Below are positions 13,204 to 25,848 of a stretch of DNA of 64,000 bases, piece by piece. The position numbers and the translations under genes are program-made. The stretch lies in assembly GCA_003427395.1 (NCBI GenBank), contig BFEA01000381.1, positions 811,476 to 875,475 of the forward strand, given 5' to 3'. Every line of letters begins with the position of its first letter. Within the stretch, counting starts at the first letter, position 1. The notes beneath the pieces are model-generated. The model searched no databases and had not been told where the DNA came from. It worked only from the letters and a program-made list of their open reading frames with translations. Source of the stretch: Chara braunii (taxonomy: Eukaryota > Streptophyta > Charophyceae > Charales > Characeae).

Positions 13204-13247
<44 letters not shown>
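13069..13247. repeat. (AAT)n / (AAG)n / (AT)n microsatellite cluster
   Basis: AAT units with an AAG interlude, a pure AT run at about 13150-13172, then AAT units to 13247. Between the two AAT tracts, TATCGTCAAATAGAACTGCC continuing into CGGTAA (about 13170-13194) matches one end of the fold-back family seen at 29.2 kb and 35.3 kb. Confidence 0.9.
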
Positions 13248-13248
<1 letters not shown>

Positions 13249-14279
13249 GTAATGCTTTGTCAATCGTTTTGAATGACCCCGCAAGGAGCACAGAATCGAA
13301 GAGAGTGAAAACGCCTTACTGATGTACCAATTGTCAGAGATTTCCCTCCATGTCACTCTCTTCATTTCCCTTTGTTTTTCCCTCACTCTTCCTCTTTTTT
13401 TCCTCTTACATCCTTCTCCTTTACTTCCCTTCTTTCCTTCTCTTTTCCCCTCACTCTCTCTTTATACTGATAGAGATACAGTAAAAATGGTTTTCATTTT
13501 TACGGTAGCAGATGCAGCTCCCAGTGCCTGATACCTAGGCCTCGCCCTTACCCATGTACCGTATCAGTTGACCCTTGCAGGCTTGAACCGTGGGTCTGTA
13601 GTTTAGAGGTCTGGATAGTGGGGGGGGTCGTAGCTGCTATAGTACATTCTTCCGGATCTGGCCTGTTGTGAGTCCTAGGATGCAGTCCGTAAGCAAGCGG
13701 TCAGGTGGGCAGTCCTACCCGGTCGAGTCAGTTGTGCCCAATCCTGATCGCACTTTGTCAGGTCAGCAAGTACCATGTGGGACTGTGTGCACCCTGAGCC
13801 CTGCTCCTACTAGCCGCTCTGTGCCTAAACTGCAATTACACAGCTACTATCGACTTACTTGTTAAAACTGCAACATCAACCACATATCCGAAGTACATGA
13901 AGAAGTCGACCTTTGCAAACTTTTATCAAAATCAGGTATGTATTCTCACATAATTCCCCTCATCTTTCTCCCTTTCTTTCTCTGTATTTTGTCACTCCCC
14001 TATGACCTCCTTCATATGTACTCTCTCTCTCCCTTTTCTGTGTCTGTCTGTTTGGTTGCTTGCTTTTGTCTGTTTGTTTTGACTGTCTGTGTCTGTTTGT
14101 TTCTGTCTTGTTTCTCTGTCCGCCACTGTCCATCTGTACGTTCGTCTCTCTGTCTGTAAATTTATTTTGTTTTTGTTTGTTTGTGTCTGTTTGTTTGTCT
14201 GGTTTGTTTGTATGTTTGTCTGTCTGTTTCAGATTGCCTGTCTGTCTGGTCTGTCTGCTTTTGTCCGTATCTGTTTATG

Positions 14280-14282
<3 letters not shown>
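13248..14282. other. No supported gene
   Basis: A 65-codon open frame (13668-13865, plus) has Ser/Pro-rich content without a recognisable domain. From 14040 the sequence becomes pyrimidine-rich (CTGT and TTTG units) leading into the CT array. Confidence 0.4.

Positions 14283-14354
<72 letters not shown>
14283..14354. repeat. (CT)n microsatellite
   Basis: About 36 uninterrupted CT units. Confidence 0.97.
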
Positions 14355-14357
<3 letters not shown>

Positions 14358-15446
14358 GCAAGGAAAATGAGCAATAGCGAGATGATAATATTCAGATTAC
14401 ACAACGATATTGAAAGTCAGATTGTAACACAATGTTCAAAGACCGGCATTGCACCAATATGACACCGATGAAGAATCGTAACACCGAAAACCAATGTCAA
14501 AGAGAATTTGCTCTCGCTGCAACCAACATATGTATCCAGACCCTTTTCCCTACTTAGCTACTACCTACCTACTAATTGACAGTGCAACTGTTGACGTCAA
14601 GAGCCAACGAAGTACTTGAAGATGTTGATTAATGCAATCCATCGTCAATACCAGGTATGTGCCCCTACATCATAATTATTATCTTCCTCCCTCCGTCTCA
14701 GTATTAGCGCAGAGCTCATGCGTCTCCCAACAGAAAAATTCCCACGATAAATGAAAGTTGAAAAAACACTCCATAAAAAAAAAATCCTTCATATTTATAA
14801 GTTTTCATTCCAATGTTCGTCCAATTCTAAAATTTTTAGTTTCATTTAATAAGTTCCCGTTTAAATATGAGCCTTACCTTCCAACTACATCTATCTGTTC
14901 AAGATGAAATGAAGGTCTGGACGAGTTTATGAATTGTTTTATTTAAACTTTCATTCTACTACAACAAATATCTTCTTATTTAGATTATATCAACCTATTT
15001 ATGAATAAAAATTCTTACCTAAAATGAAAGTCCAATTAAAATATTTCATGAACTCATTCAGATTTTCATTCCATCTCTAGCATGCAGTTCAAATAAGAAG
15101 GGATGCCCCATTCTTGGAAGGAAAATTTTCAAGTAAGACGAAAATTTTTAAAATTGGAATGACATTTTTTAAGATGGAATGAAAATTTGAAATTAAGAAT
15201 GTACTTTTACTATAGAATGATTATTTAAATTTGGGAATTTTTTTGGTTGCTATTTTCTTTTTATCGTGCACCAGTCTCATTTTTTTTTGTCTCTCCCCTT
15301 CTTCTTATCTCTCCTTCTTCTCCTCCCTTCTTTTTCTTCTTCTTCATTCGTCTCCTCTTCCCGCACGTTCTTCTCCTTTCTCATGGTTATTTCTACTTGT
15401 CTGTACACAGTTGAGATCGCAATTTAGAATGAAATTGATAATAAAA

Positions 15447-15513
15447 ATGATAACAATAATAATAATAATAATAATATTAATATTAATAATAAGAAGAAGA
15501 AAAATAATAAAAT
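15447..15513. repeat. (AAT)n / (AAG)n microsatellite
   Basis: AAT units, then a TTAATATT interruption, AATAAT, and an AAG tail. Confidence 0.9.
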
Positions 15514-15689
15514 TGAATGTATACAAACTATGTTTCTGATTCAGTACAGTCGAGGTGAGGATGCGTTTGTGCTCGAGGGTCACTGGTAAGTGCCTCCCGT
15601 CGAAGTGATATCTATCTCTTTTTTTTTCTCTCTCTCACACACTCTCACACACAAACTCACACACACATACACACATATGCACACATAAG

Positions 15690-16009
15690 TGGTAATGTAT
15701 ACTTCGATAGATTCATTCGATTTTGTTCATTTTATCAGTGATAATGCCATGAGACCAGCCTACCAAAAGAAACGTCGCAAGAGCGGGACACTACAAGCAT
15801 AAGCGCATGCTCCCACAAGTCGGGCGGATGATGGGCCAACCTCACGACGTTGACAGATGCATTACACCCGTCATGAGTCTTCATCCCCCCACACGGTAAG
15901 CGGTGGAAGCAGGTAAGAATACATTATTTTTAATAATAGTAATAATAATAATAATATTATAAAACTAACTAGAAAAATATACACAGACGGTAATAATAAT
16001 AATAATAAC

Positions 16010-16055
<46 letters not shown>

Positions 16056-16425
16056 TTGAATGAATACTACCTATCTTTTCGGTCAAATACATGTTTGGAA
16101 CTGGTGAGAGATCGACAGTCCAAATGAGAATTCCCTCTCTTTCTCTCTCTCTCACGCACTCTCTTATACACACATACACACCTAAACGATAAAGCGAGGT
16201 CACACGCACGCTTACACGCATATGTTGTAGCGCACATATCCGAGTTGTAGCAGTAGATTCATTCGATTTCGCTCATCCTATCGTGAGGGCAACCACGGGG
16301 TAGGAGACTCACCTGTTACAGTGCAGTGCGATCCGTCGAGATTCGCAACATAAAGTGACAACAACATGAGAGACTGTTACAGGCACAAGCGAGCATCCCT
16401 ACGAATCGAGCGGGTGACAGGTAAG
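15690..16425. repeat. Diverged ~550-bp segmental duplication
   Basis: The phrase AGATTCATTCGATTT starts related stretches at about 15708 and 16255. Each is preceded by a TCTC/CACA microsatellite and followed, about 100-130 bp later, by a related GCAAGCG / GCGGGTGA segment ending in GGTAAGT. The shared order of microsatellite, ATTCGATTT and GTAAGT-type end marks a diverged tandem duplication. No coding content is recognised. Confidence 0.5.
15930..16054. repeat. (AAT)n microsatellite
   Basis: Two AAT tracts separated by about 50 bp of unique sequence. The second is about 22 units long. Confidence 0.92.
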
Positions 16426-16440
16426 TCGCCTTTCCCTCGT

Positions 16441-16569
<129 letters not shown>

Positions 16570-17000
16570 CTTCTTCTACTTCTTCTCCTTCTTCTACTAC
16601 TTTTTTTTCTACTTCTCCTCCCCTCATCACACGCCCGTTTTCTTCAATCACCTGTGTGCGCACTCCTGCACACTCTCTTTCCACTCATGCCTGCTTTCCA
16701 TCTCCCTTTCGGCACTCTTGCCCCAACTGTATTCCGAACCGCAATCATTGTCTCCCCCACCATCGTCGTCACCCCCACCGTTGTCGTCACCCCCGTTGTT
16801 GCTCCTCACCTTCTCCTTCATCCCCTTCATCGTTCTCCTTCTTGTTACCTTCCCACTCCCATTCTCTATCTCCCTCCTTCCTCCTTCTTCCTCCTCCTTT
16901 TTTTTTTTTTTTTTTTTTTTTCTTTTTCTTTTTCTTCTACTTCTTCTTCCTCTTCTTCTTCTTTTTCTTCTTCTTCTTTCTCGAGCATTCTCGTTCCTCT
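16570..17000. repeat. Polypyrimidine tract
   Basis: Almost entirely C and T on the plus strand, with a second T-run at 16898-16921. Open frames in this stretch (for example 214 codons at 16366-17010) are by-products of the composition: poly-Phe on one strand and poly-Lys/Glu/Arg on the other. Confidence 0.9.
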
Positions 17001-20000
17001 TCCTTGTTAACTTCCTTTCTCCCCCCCGCGCACCTCCTTCTTCTGCACGACTTCTTATTTTCTCACTTCGTTCCTTTTTTGCTTCCCCCTCCTCGTTGTG
17101 CTCTACCTCTGTCTCCTGCTCCTCGCTGCGCTCTGCCTTCTGCATCTTCGCGAACCTTCGTGAAGTGACACCGCAGTACCGAGATGCGTCAGTCCTAACT
17201 CCGCGACCTTGACCGGACTCGTGGCCATGATGAGTTACTTGAACAAACCGGCCTTGGTTTCAGAGGTGGATTCATTCAAGTGATTCCTCCAAGAACAACT
17301 ACGGGAAAAGAAACAAAAAGAAAAAAGAAAATAATTATTAAAAAACTAAAAAGAAAGTGAATCTAACTAACTAAAAAAAAACAAAAATATAAAAAATATA
17401 AAAGAACAGAATCTAATTACTAACTAACCCGTTGTGCCAAGTGTCAGAGACACTCAAGTTCTAACTAACTAACTAAACTTTAACTAATCCTAATACCGAG
17501 GTCGCAGGTTCAAGCCCCGACCGACTGAGCCCGGGCAAAAAACGTTGTAGGGCTCCTTGAGAAAAGGAGCTAGACTCAATAATCGTTCGGCCTCGATCCC
17601 CGCATCCCCCGTTTGTGAAGTAGCACTGAAACCTATTGAGTTACCTCCTACTTCGGGTAGAAAGGGAACAACTCAGTATGTATATACTATGATAGTAGCG
17701 GGGCTCAGTCCGCCCAATGGTCTGAGCCGGTTTCCCTCAGTCTGCGTGTGTGTGCACGCTTGCTAGTCTGTGAACCTGTTTGAGTACTTGTCAGCTTGAG
17801 TGGGTGTGTAACCCGCAAGGGCACTTGATTCACCAGAAGCCCGAAGGGCCGGTACTTACTTGTGACCGTGACATTGAGGGTTGCAACGGGGAAAACATTC
17901 AAGTGGTGGGGAAAGAGGTCTGTGACAATCAAAAGCAGCGGAAAACACTCAAGTAGCCGGTAGGCCTGTACCACACTAAGCGGGGGTAGATATGTTGGGT
18001 ACTCAAGGCTGAGCAGAGGAAGATAAAAGTTGGCATCTTTAGAGGCCCAATACCGGTAGATAGGCAGATACTGGGTCAAGTATTCTGAGTCTCGACCCTG
18101 CACGGACGATATCAGAACTTGCAACGGTGTATCCGTCTGCAAAGGGACGAAGGCACCAGTTGCTTGGGTGGTCTAAGCGGAAACAATGTCGCTACTCAAG
18201 AGGCGACTTCCTCTTCATATACGGAAAGCGGAGTTGGAGCCTCTACCCTTCTAGCGACGTACGAGTAAAGACGGTGGTACTGGTTGTCATTCCCAATTAT
18301 GGTAGACAATGTGTTTCTCTTGGCTGCCCCGACCACATGGCCAGGGTTATATTAATTTTTCAGTCGTCTTTAGATTTTTACAGTGGTGCGACCTACCGAC
18401 CTTCCTATACCGGCCGACACCCCCGACTCGTTTTAATTTATTTTTGCCTTACCGCCTGAGCCTTTGACTGATTTAGATCATGGTCGCTGCATCCCGCGTG
18501 ACCTTTTTCTTGTTCTCTTTCAATCCTCCGGCCCTCGAGGCCGAAGACTTTTAACTTTTTACTAAACTTTACCTGTTTTCGTACACATCGTATCACTACA
18601 TACGGCCACCTAGAAACCTAGGTCTCAGTGATCGAGAAATTTTCTTCATGATGTCATGCCAAAACAATTCTCACTTTTTACTCCAGAGCGTCCTCAACAC
18701 GGTAACTGGCGTCGATACTGTACCGAATGCAAAATCATGAGCAAATACCCTTGTAAGGGTGTTTGCTCAAACACCGTCCATTACACTCGGCTCCCCACTG
18801 GGGTTCGAGAGCGAAACTGCTTTCTGCCACCCCTCCCACAAGCTTATCCCCCTCCGCCTCCTCCCGTCATCAGGCTGCCTTTCCCCGATAACCTTTAGAT
18901 CGGAGTCGCGAATGCAACCTAGATGACTTCCACACTCTCATCTTACGGTAAGTGGCAAGTGTCAACTTCGCGTCAAGCGCCAAGATTGAAAACTCCCTGG
19001 GCGTCACATATCTTACGAACTACTTTCTGCAATCGCCCGATCTTTTGCACGAGGCTACGTCGGGGGTTGAAACGGGTTGGGTCGGGCCTGATGAATTGCG
19101 TGGATGCCCTTGCTTTACACGTCCTTGTGCTTTCGCGTCCTGTGGGAAAGGGGGGGGAGCTGGCTTGGTCCCGTGACGGTTGGTAGTTGATCGCGCCTTA
19201 GCAAGCGCGACAAATAACTGTTGCCATAACTTCTTTCTTGTTTTGCTGTGGGAATGGGGCATTTTTGGCTCGATTGTCGTGCGGGAAAATATTTTTTTAA
19301 TTTTCAACTGAAGTCGAGCCCCGCGGGCTCTCAAAAATTGCTTCGTACAAGAATTTCTTTTTACAACTAGAAATTAGAATTAGGAATTTAGGCGCGCCTC
19401 AATTTCTGTTGCACAACACCTCTTGCTTGCGCACGCTATGCCACGTCAAGATCTGTGCTTTAATTTCTTCGCGCCTTAATCCTGAATGTAATTTTAAATT
19501 TTGTTTTGGCGGGCATAATTGCAACTCTAATTCCCTCGCTCTTGGTATCTTTTGTTGCGCCTCTGTGCGCGCGTACTTCTTCCTCTGTCCTATTGGTTTG
19601 AACGTGTGCATGACCGGATCGATGCGTGGAGTGAGGCTATGTCCCCCACGTAGCGGCCTGGCCATGCAGTCGTAGGCACTCCCTTCCTCCCTCTTACCCA
19701 TACTCAGACACAATCCCAGGTATCGCGCACACACCCATGCATGTTATAAATTTTGTAAGCGTGATTAACTCGCTTTCTAAGAATTCTGGAAGTTATCGAG
19801 GTCGAGAGGACTGACTAACGAGCGTAAGCTGGCAGGTGAGTAGAGAGTTGGGCGATCCGACGAGCTGATGCTAAGCGTGCGGGGTTGACGTGGGGCCGCT
19901 ACGAACTGTGGCACACGGCGGACTTGGCTTGCGTGCTTGGATCAAGTGGGGTAACACTTCTGTGTGCGTGCGAGGCGACGGAGTGCCCGCATCGGGGTGA
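17001..20000. other. No firmly supported gene; possible short exon at 18656
   Basis: The plus frame 18656-18898 (80 codons) is Cys- and Pro-rich. It contains CTECKIMSKYPCKGVC and ends in a poly-Pro stretch. A good donor-like TACG|GTAAGT follows at about 18945. This could be a small exon or a transposon fragment; I do not recognise it. The rest shows short ORFs only, and tandem CTAACTAA units near 17360-17490. Confidence 0.3.
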
Positions 20001-20001
20001 T

Positions 20002-20004
20002 GAG

Positions 20005-20038
<34 letters not shown>

Positions 20039-20066
20039 AAAAAAAAAAAAAAAAAGAGAGAGAGAG
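20002..20066. repeat. (GA)n with embedded A-run
   Basis: GA repeat interrupted by an A-run at about 20038-20054. Confidence 0.93.
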
Positions 20067-20455
20067 ACGGACAGTGTGCGATGAGCTTCTTCTTCTATCC
20101 CTCTAAAACCATTTTGATTCTTATTTTTTCCTTCTGAGAAAATTTGGTATTCGGCGTGAGTCACCCCTCTTTTTCCTTTCTGGATCAGCATTCAAACTTG
20201 TCATTTGCTCTTTTTTGTAAACGTGTATGTTTTCATTTGCTCTCCTTGGGTGTTGATGCATGGTTGTCTTATTCCCCTCCCTTTCTCTGTCCTCTTAGAT
20301 TGATGGGTCTAATTGATTGATCCTCGACGATTTGACCTTGCGTCATTTTGGACTGATGGCCCAAGGAAGTGTTGCATGAACCTCGATTCAAAACAATATG
20401 CATGGATGATATGCGTAATTTTGATTGTGCATGCATTGGATAGGCATGCTATTAT

Positions 20456-21037
20456 CTTAACCCGTAAAAAACGTACGTACGTTCTATTCAACTTACCTGG
20501 GAAAAATGTGCTTTCCGAAATCGTCGAGTTTTTCCTAAATAGAACGTACCGTCGACTATAACGTACTTACGTTGTATTTGAATACAACGTACGCACATTA
20601 TATTCAAATTTGTGTTAATTTTAATTAAAAAAAAATAAAAAAATTCTGAAAAAAAATAAAAGTTGTACAACATTGCAATACAAGCAACTTTTGCCTGAGG
20701 GTCATGTCGAAATTCACAACCGAATTTGAGAAAAAAATAGAAATAAGAATAAAAATATCTTTTGACGACAGATTTTGGATTTTTCAAAATAATCCAGAGA
20801 ACTCTGAAAAAAAACTATGTTGTACGAAATTACAATACAAACAACTTTTGCCTTAGGGTCTTGGTGAAATTCCCAACCAAAGTCGAGAAAAAAAATAAAA
20901 ACTATGTCTGGTACTACAAACTCCTACAAAGTTGTACCCTAAAACTTGTTGTACAACGTACGTACGTTGTATTCGAATACAATGTACCCCGTACGTTGTA
21001 TTCGTATACAACGTACGTAAGTTTTTTTCGGGTTAAG
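20456..21037. mobile_element. 582-bp TIR element with ACGTACGT-rich ends
   Basis: The left end CTTAACCCGTAAAAAACGTA is mirrored by the right end TACGTAAGTTTTTTTCGGGTTAAG, giving TIRs of about 28 bp. Further palindromic blocks of ACGTACGT and TTGTATTCGAATACAA lie just inside both ends. The interior holds a ~91-bp direct repeat (about 20645-20736 and 20803-20893) sharing ACAACTTTTGCCT. The element has no coding capacity, so it is non-autonomous. The target duplication is not clear. Confidence 0.75.
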
Positions 21038-21236
21038 ACAATAGACTATTGGAAGACTGTCTCACTATAAGATGATCTGTTTTGCAAGCCATTGGCTTCT
21101 GCCCCTCTGATCGAAGGACAGGGCTCGCGTGTACACGTGTAGACTCCGGCGGAGATGATCGCTGCCTACACGCGCGTCCGCGAACCTTGAACTCGGCTAC
21201 ATCTCGAATGGTTGGCGTTCCATCCCAACTTGCATC

Positions 21237-21787
21237 ATGAATTTTGACGCCCCCACTTACATCACTGACCATGAGTGTTTGAGGGATCGGGAATTTTCGG
21301 GATATTGGGAGCACTCTCGCTTGACTGCATGGCCCAAGGCGGAACCCCCGAACTTCCCTTACTTAACGGGGAACAGACGAATCTGCGAGTGGGACCTCGA
21401 TCATGCCTGTGGACGTATTCCTTATTTTCCCCACTACTCTAACCCACACACGTGTCACGTTGTCACGAAACCCGGGATCATTATCGTAGGGACCGAGTTC
21501 CCTCCCTATCACCGCATCCTAGTACCCTATCACTCCTCGACCATCGTGCCCTGGCTCGCCATCGCCCCCTACTAGCCTCAACCCCCATGCTCGGAGTGTC
21601 TGCAGGACCACGAGTACCGAGCTTCCGAGTCTGACTTCATCCGGCGAAATCGCTCGGAGGAGGAGCGACGGGCACACAGCCTTCGGCTGAGACCGACCAT
21701 GTCTGACTCCGAGACCTATGACGTTAGGCGTCGACAAGTGGTCAACCAACGAGATAGCCATAGCGTCCCGACGATCCACCAAATATG
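21237..21787 (+). pseudogene. Hypothetical ORF with one in-frame TAG
   Basis: A plus-strand frame opens at 21237 and reads for 112 codons to a TAG at 21573. It then continues open in the same frame to about 21787, through PPCSECLQDHEYRASESDF and an Arg/Glu-rich stretch. The amino-acid content (WDLDHACG, NPHTCHVVTKPG, GTEFPPYHRI) is protein-like, more so than the overlapping minus-strand frame. A decayed gene or an exon with a point stop are both possible. No family is recognised. Confidence 0.35.
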
Positions 21788-22079
21788 AGACTGACCCAGG
21801 CGACGAACCCAACGGAGACGATAGCTCCGCCTTCCGAAGCCTAAAACCCGATCCCCACCTATCCACCTAACCTTCGCAATCTCTGAAATTTGGCACAGGA
21901 GATCTTAGTTTCGACCTGAGACTCCACCCCCACTTTCCCAAAAGTCCTTGGCACACCCCTTTCGCACTTCCAGGCCCACTCACACTCCGATCAGGAAGTC
22001 GCACCGGTCGTGAGGTTGGGCATCACAAACATACATAGCCTCTGGGCACACACATACACACACAACTACGATATTGGGC

Positions 22080-22590
22080 TTGGGGGGGTTATCAACTTAT
22101 CAGGTATATGACAGGGTTTACTCACGCATGGCTAAGCTCTAGGTAGGGTAGGGAAATAAGTCGCTCCGGCTAGTCTGAGTTCCGCCTAGCTTTGGGTAAG
22201 CTAGGGGAAGGACGGTAGGATGTGTCCACGGGCGCTGGCCTGCCTTGCTTAGGTAATCCTGCAGGGTAGACTCTCTGCGTTGGGCATGTGGAAGGTTGCA
22301 TCAGCCTGGTGTCCGAAGTTTCCGTACGGCAAGTTTTGTCCACTTCCGCTTCCACAAGGGCTGGGAGGTTGGCCCAGCCTTGGTGCTTGTCACCGCTGTA
22401 TGGTCCAAGCTGCCCTCTATACTGGTGGGGTGATGGTCCCGAGTGTTGGCCACACTGAGGTAGGATAGTAGGGACAGGGGATGCGCTGAGAGTAGGGTAG
22501 GTGGCCTGTCCTGTCAGGACAACCATTCGCTGCCGCTACCAGCAATCACCGCGGGTCTGGTCCTTGGCCTCTACAACACCCTGGGCTTAA
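22080..22590. repeat. Dispersed repeat also present at 61.64-62.11 kb
   Basis: The phrase GGCCTCTACAACACCCTGGG (22565 onward) and G-rich sequence upstream match GACCTCTACAATACCCTGGA (about 62083 onward), with similar G-rich flanks. Each is followed by an A-run. This is probably one dispersed repeat family. Confidence 0.4.
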
Positions 22591-23088
22591 AAAAAAAAAA
22601 GGTACTCCAAGGCTCGGCAATAAAGTCCGAGGCTCGGCAATGATCGGGCTCGCCCGAGCCTCAGACTTGACAGCTGGGCGTTCTATTCCGAATAAAAGAG
22701 TTTTCTCTTTTTAAAATTCATCTGGAACATGTATCTCTGTTGTTCGAACACAAGGCATATGCGATGTATTCGAACTGCCGTTCTATTGAAAAAAAGGGGC
22801 TGTAACTTTCGAAAAACCGGTTTTTCGGGAAAACTCGAATACAACACGTATGCGTGATGTTCGGGGTCAACGGGTAGCATGAGGACCGAGCTTCTTCGAC
22901 GGGCCAGTTGCTCTGCCTCGCCTCCGGGGCTAGGTCCCGCTAGCAATAGCAAACAGAATTGGATTGAGAGCGTGAATCCGGACGACGATGTGGGAAAGAT
23001 GCAGGAAATCGACATTCAACTGCTTTTCGGCATCTCTTGGTAAAACACGTCCACATTCGGGAGCTCAATCCAATCCTCTTTGCTAGTC

Positions 23089-23525
23089 GCCTCCCCCTAC
23101 GAAGATCAGTAGTTGCTGCTCACTCAATTGCCGCTCGCGGGGACCAACGGCCTATGGGCCTCGCCCCACTACTCTCGACATGTGGATGTGGAAAACGCTG
23201 GACCCGGTTTCCAGCAGGTAGTTTGCAGTCGTTTGGAATATTGAACTTTGATCTGTCGAGCTGGATTCGTAAGCGAAACTGGCTGAGGCTGCCAGGTTAA
23301 CTCCGGGTTGAATTGTGAGGTCCCCGGCCTCGTCCCAATGTTTTTGTAATGAAAGTGTAAGCTTTTCAAAAACAAACAAACAAACAAAAAAAAAGATACA
23401 CCGGCATGCGTTTTGTCTTTTGTGCACATGTCGAGAGTAGTGGAGCGAGGCCCATTGGCCGTTGGTCCCCGCGAGCGGCAACTACTGATGTTCGTAGGGG
23501 GAGGGGACTGGAGGCGAGGCAGGAT
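23089..23525. repeat. Long fold-back: ~100-bp inverted repeat, ~240-bp loop
   Basis: Left arm about 23089-23188; right arm about 23426-23525, inverted. Both contain CGCTCGCGGGGACCAACGGC (direct or complement) and CACTACTCTCGACATGTG. The left arm carries a small extra segment (about 15 bp near 23118). The transcript would form a long imperfect hairpin. This may be a fold-back transposon or a small-RNA precursor; the sequence alone does not decide. Confidence 0.65.
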
Positions 23526-23564
23526 TTGAACAGTCCATGCATGGGTCACGGGTGTCCCAACTGA

Positions 23565-23692
23565 GGGCGTACTCACACTACTGGTAGCAGTATCTCAAAT
23601 GTATCTGACCGCATTCATGGCCATACGTGGATGTATCTGGCTGCAATTTCATCCATAAAGACATAAAAAAGTCCTAGAGTGTGAGTATGCCC
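23565..23692. mobile_element. MITE, GGGCGTACTC family, TSD TGA
   Basis: It begins GGGCGTACTCACACTA and ends TAGAGTGTGAGTATGCCC in inverted orientation, flanked on both sides by TGA (23562-23564 and 23693-23695). A GGG terminus, ~16-bp TIRs, 128-bp length and a 3-bp target duplication with a T-N-A pattern fit a Tourist-like (PIF/Harbinger-mobilised) MITE. Relatives: 25849-26080, 26978-27113, and fragments near 24471-24570 and 28161-28250. Confidence 0.8.
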
Positions 23693-24470
23693 TGAGTTAG
23701 GCCATGTCAATCAGCCAGACAGTTTTGCACGGGTACGAGAGTCGAGGCTGCTGCACGGATCGACGCGCGCGATTGTGGTCTATTTGCGTAATTTGCGTAT
23801 TTCCGTATTTCCGTATTTGCGTATATGCGTATGCACATACGAACCAATTAACGGATGGCAGTAGTGTGTTGGTTCTTCAGCGATTGCCGCCGACGAACGG
23901 GGGGCTGGCTGTTGCTTGTGCTCGCCCTGCTTCGCGGATTTTATGAGCAGGATAGGCTCACTGCGTACTGGCGATGTGGTCTAACTTGCACTGGTTCGGC
24001 GATGTGCTGACTGACACAGGAGAGAAGAAGAAACGAGGAGAGGGGAAGAGCAAGTGGGAAGGAGGGAAGGAAGCTGAACAGAAGGAGAGAAGGAAGCTGA
24101 ACAGAGAATTATACAATAGGAAAGAGAGCAAAGTAGGAGGAAGTGGTTCGTCGATAGTCGAGTGCTCGTTCCTGCTGCCGTTGTGTGCTTGCGCCCAAGG
24201 GGAGCCGCAATGTCTCTCTTCATTGGCAGTTTGTTGTTCTTTTTCGTCGGCTTCGTTGGGAGCGTGGGAGTCAAGGTCTTCTATAGGCAGAACGCCTCCA
24301 CAAATTTGCTGAATATGACACTTGTAGTCACGGCGGTCGTTTGCTGCTGGATGACGTGGGGCATTGTTTACATGGCGCAGATGCATCCGCTGGTGAATCC
24401 TGTGAGGAAGGGGGAGGGAGAGTGAGGAGTGCTCAAGAGGGGGGCGGGGGGGGGAGAGGCGAGGGATGCA

Positions 24471-24570
24471 GTCTCTGGACGCAATTATGGTCAGATTTGT
24501 CACGCGCGGGCTGTAATCGCGGTCAGATACATCCAGGAAAAAAAATTGTGTGAGTATGCTCTCATCAGAT
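24471..24570. mobile_element. MITE remnant, GGGCATACTC family
   Basis: It contains the family's internal phrases (ACGCAATTATGGTCAGAT, GTCAGATACATCCAGG) and the right end GTGTGAGTATGCTC. The left terminus is not recognisable. Confidence 0.5.
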
Positions 24571-25100
24571 GGTGCGGGAATTCTCGTTCTCATGGGGTGA
24601 AGGGGAATGGGAGGAAAATACCCTAATGTGAATAATGGACGCAATGTCGGACATATTCTGACGGGAGTTTGAATCGGCAGAGGGGGTTCTCCACGCCGTT
24701 GCTGAGCGATTGAGAGTGACCAGGGCTGACTCATTGCGCAACGCCGTTCGACGAGAGGCGGGAGTTGTGTGTGAGGAGGGGTGTGAAGCGAAGGATGTTG
24801 CTGCGGTCTTTAACGAAGGGGTTGTGAATCGCTTGGTGACCATTACTATGCCTAAATTATACAAAATACGTGCGCTTGGATAACACGGGCCTGAAAAGGA
24901 CCTTGGCTTGTGTTTTGTTGCATAATTTTTATTCTTGCGTGGCCGATTTCTTCCCCAGTTCTGGTAGAAGTGAGTACGTTGCTCTGTGGTGCTCTGTGGT
25001 GTTGAGATCCTCCAGTTCCTGACAGATATACTATGTTAAGAACATGCACAGAGATATCATTGGCAAGTGCCACACACGCACACACACACACACACACACA

Positions 25101-25402
25101 NNNNNNNNNNNNNNNNNNNNNNNNNNNNNNNNNNNNNNNNNNNNNNNNNNNNNNNNNNNNNNNNNNNNNNNNNNNNNNNNNNNNNNNNNNNNNNNNNNNN
25201 NNNNNNNNNNNNNNNNNNNNNNNNNNNNNNNNNNNNNNNNNNNNNNNNNNNNNNNNNNNNNNNNNNNNNNNNNNNNNNNNNNNNNNNNNNNNNNNNNNNN
25301 NNNNNNNNNNNNNNNNNNNNNNNNNNNNNNNNNNNNNNNNNNNNNNNNNNNNNNNNNNNNNNNNNNNNNNNNNNNNNNNNNNNNNNNNNNNNNNNNNNNN
25401 NN
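25101..25402. other. Assembly gap (302 N)
   Basis: N run flanked by a CA microsatellite on the left (25068-25100) and a GA microsatellite (25403-25474) on the right. The gap is very likely caused by the microsatellites. Confidence 0.99.
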
Positions 25403-25478
<76 letters not shown>

Positions 25479-25848
25479 ACCCAATCAGATATCCGCCGAT
25501 CGAGCACAAGGTACTAGAAGATGAGGTGGGAACTGCCACCACCTACGAGGAGCATCTTCGTGGTTGTTTGTGACGAGCTGATGTGAGTGGGGCGCAGGGG
25601 CGGGAGGGGTTGGGAAGGCAGCGGGAAGGGAGGGTTGCAGTGATGGCGATCCGTTTGTTAATTGTGATGGCCGTCATCGTTTCATCTTCTTCTTCCGTTT
25701 AGCGACGTTCTACACTTTTTTTTAATTTACTTGTGTTTTTCTTCCAACACCTTTTTTCTCACTATTTCACTTTGACAGCTCATGAATATCTCTCAATCTT
25801 TCGACCCTTCAGTCAGTCAAAAAATTAGCAGCAGCACACGCACTAGAA

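Noticed and set aside
17705-18459. Overlapping 145- and 110-codon frames on opposite strands
   Set aside because: Neither has a recognisable domain; composition is unremarkable.
24852-25573. Long frames across 25101-25402
   Set aside because: They run through N bases and CA/GA repeats; not evidence of coding.
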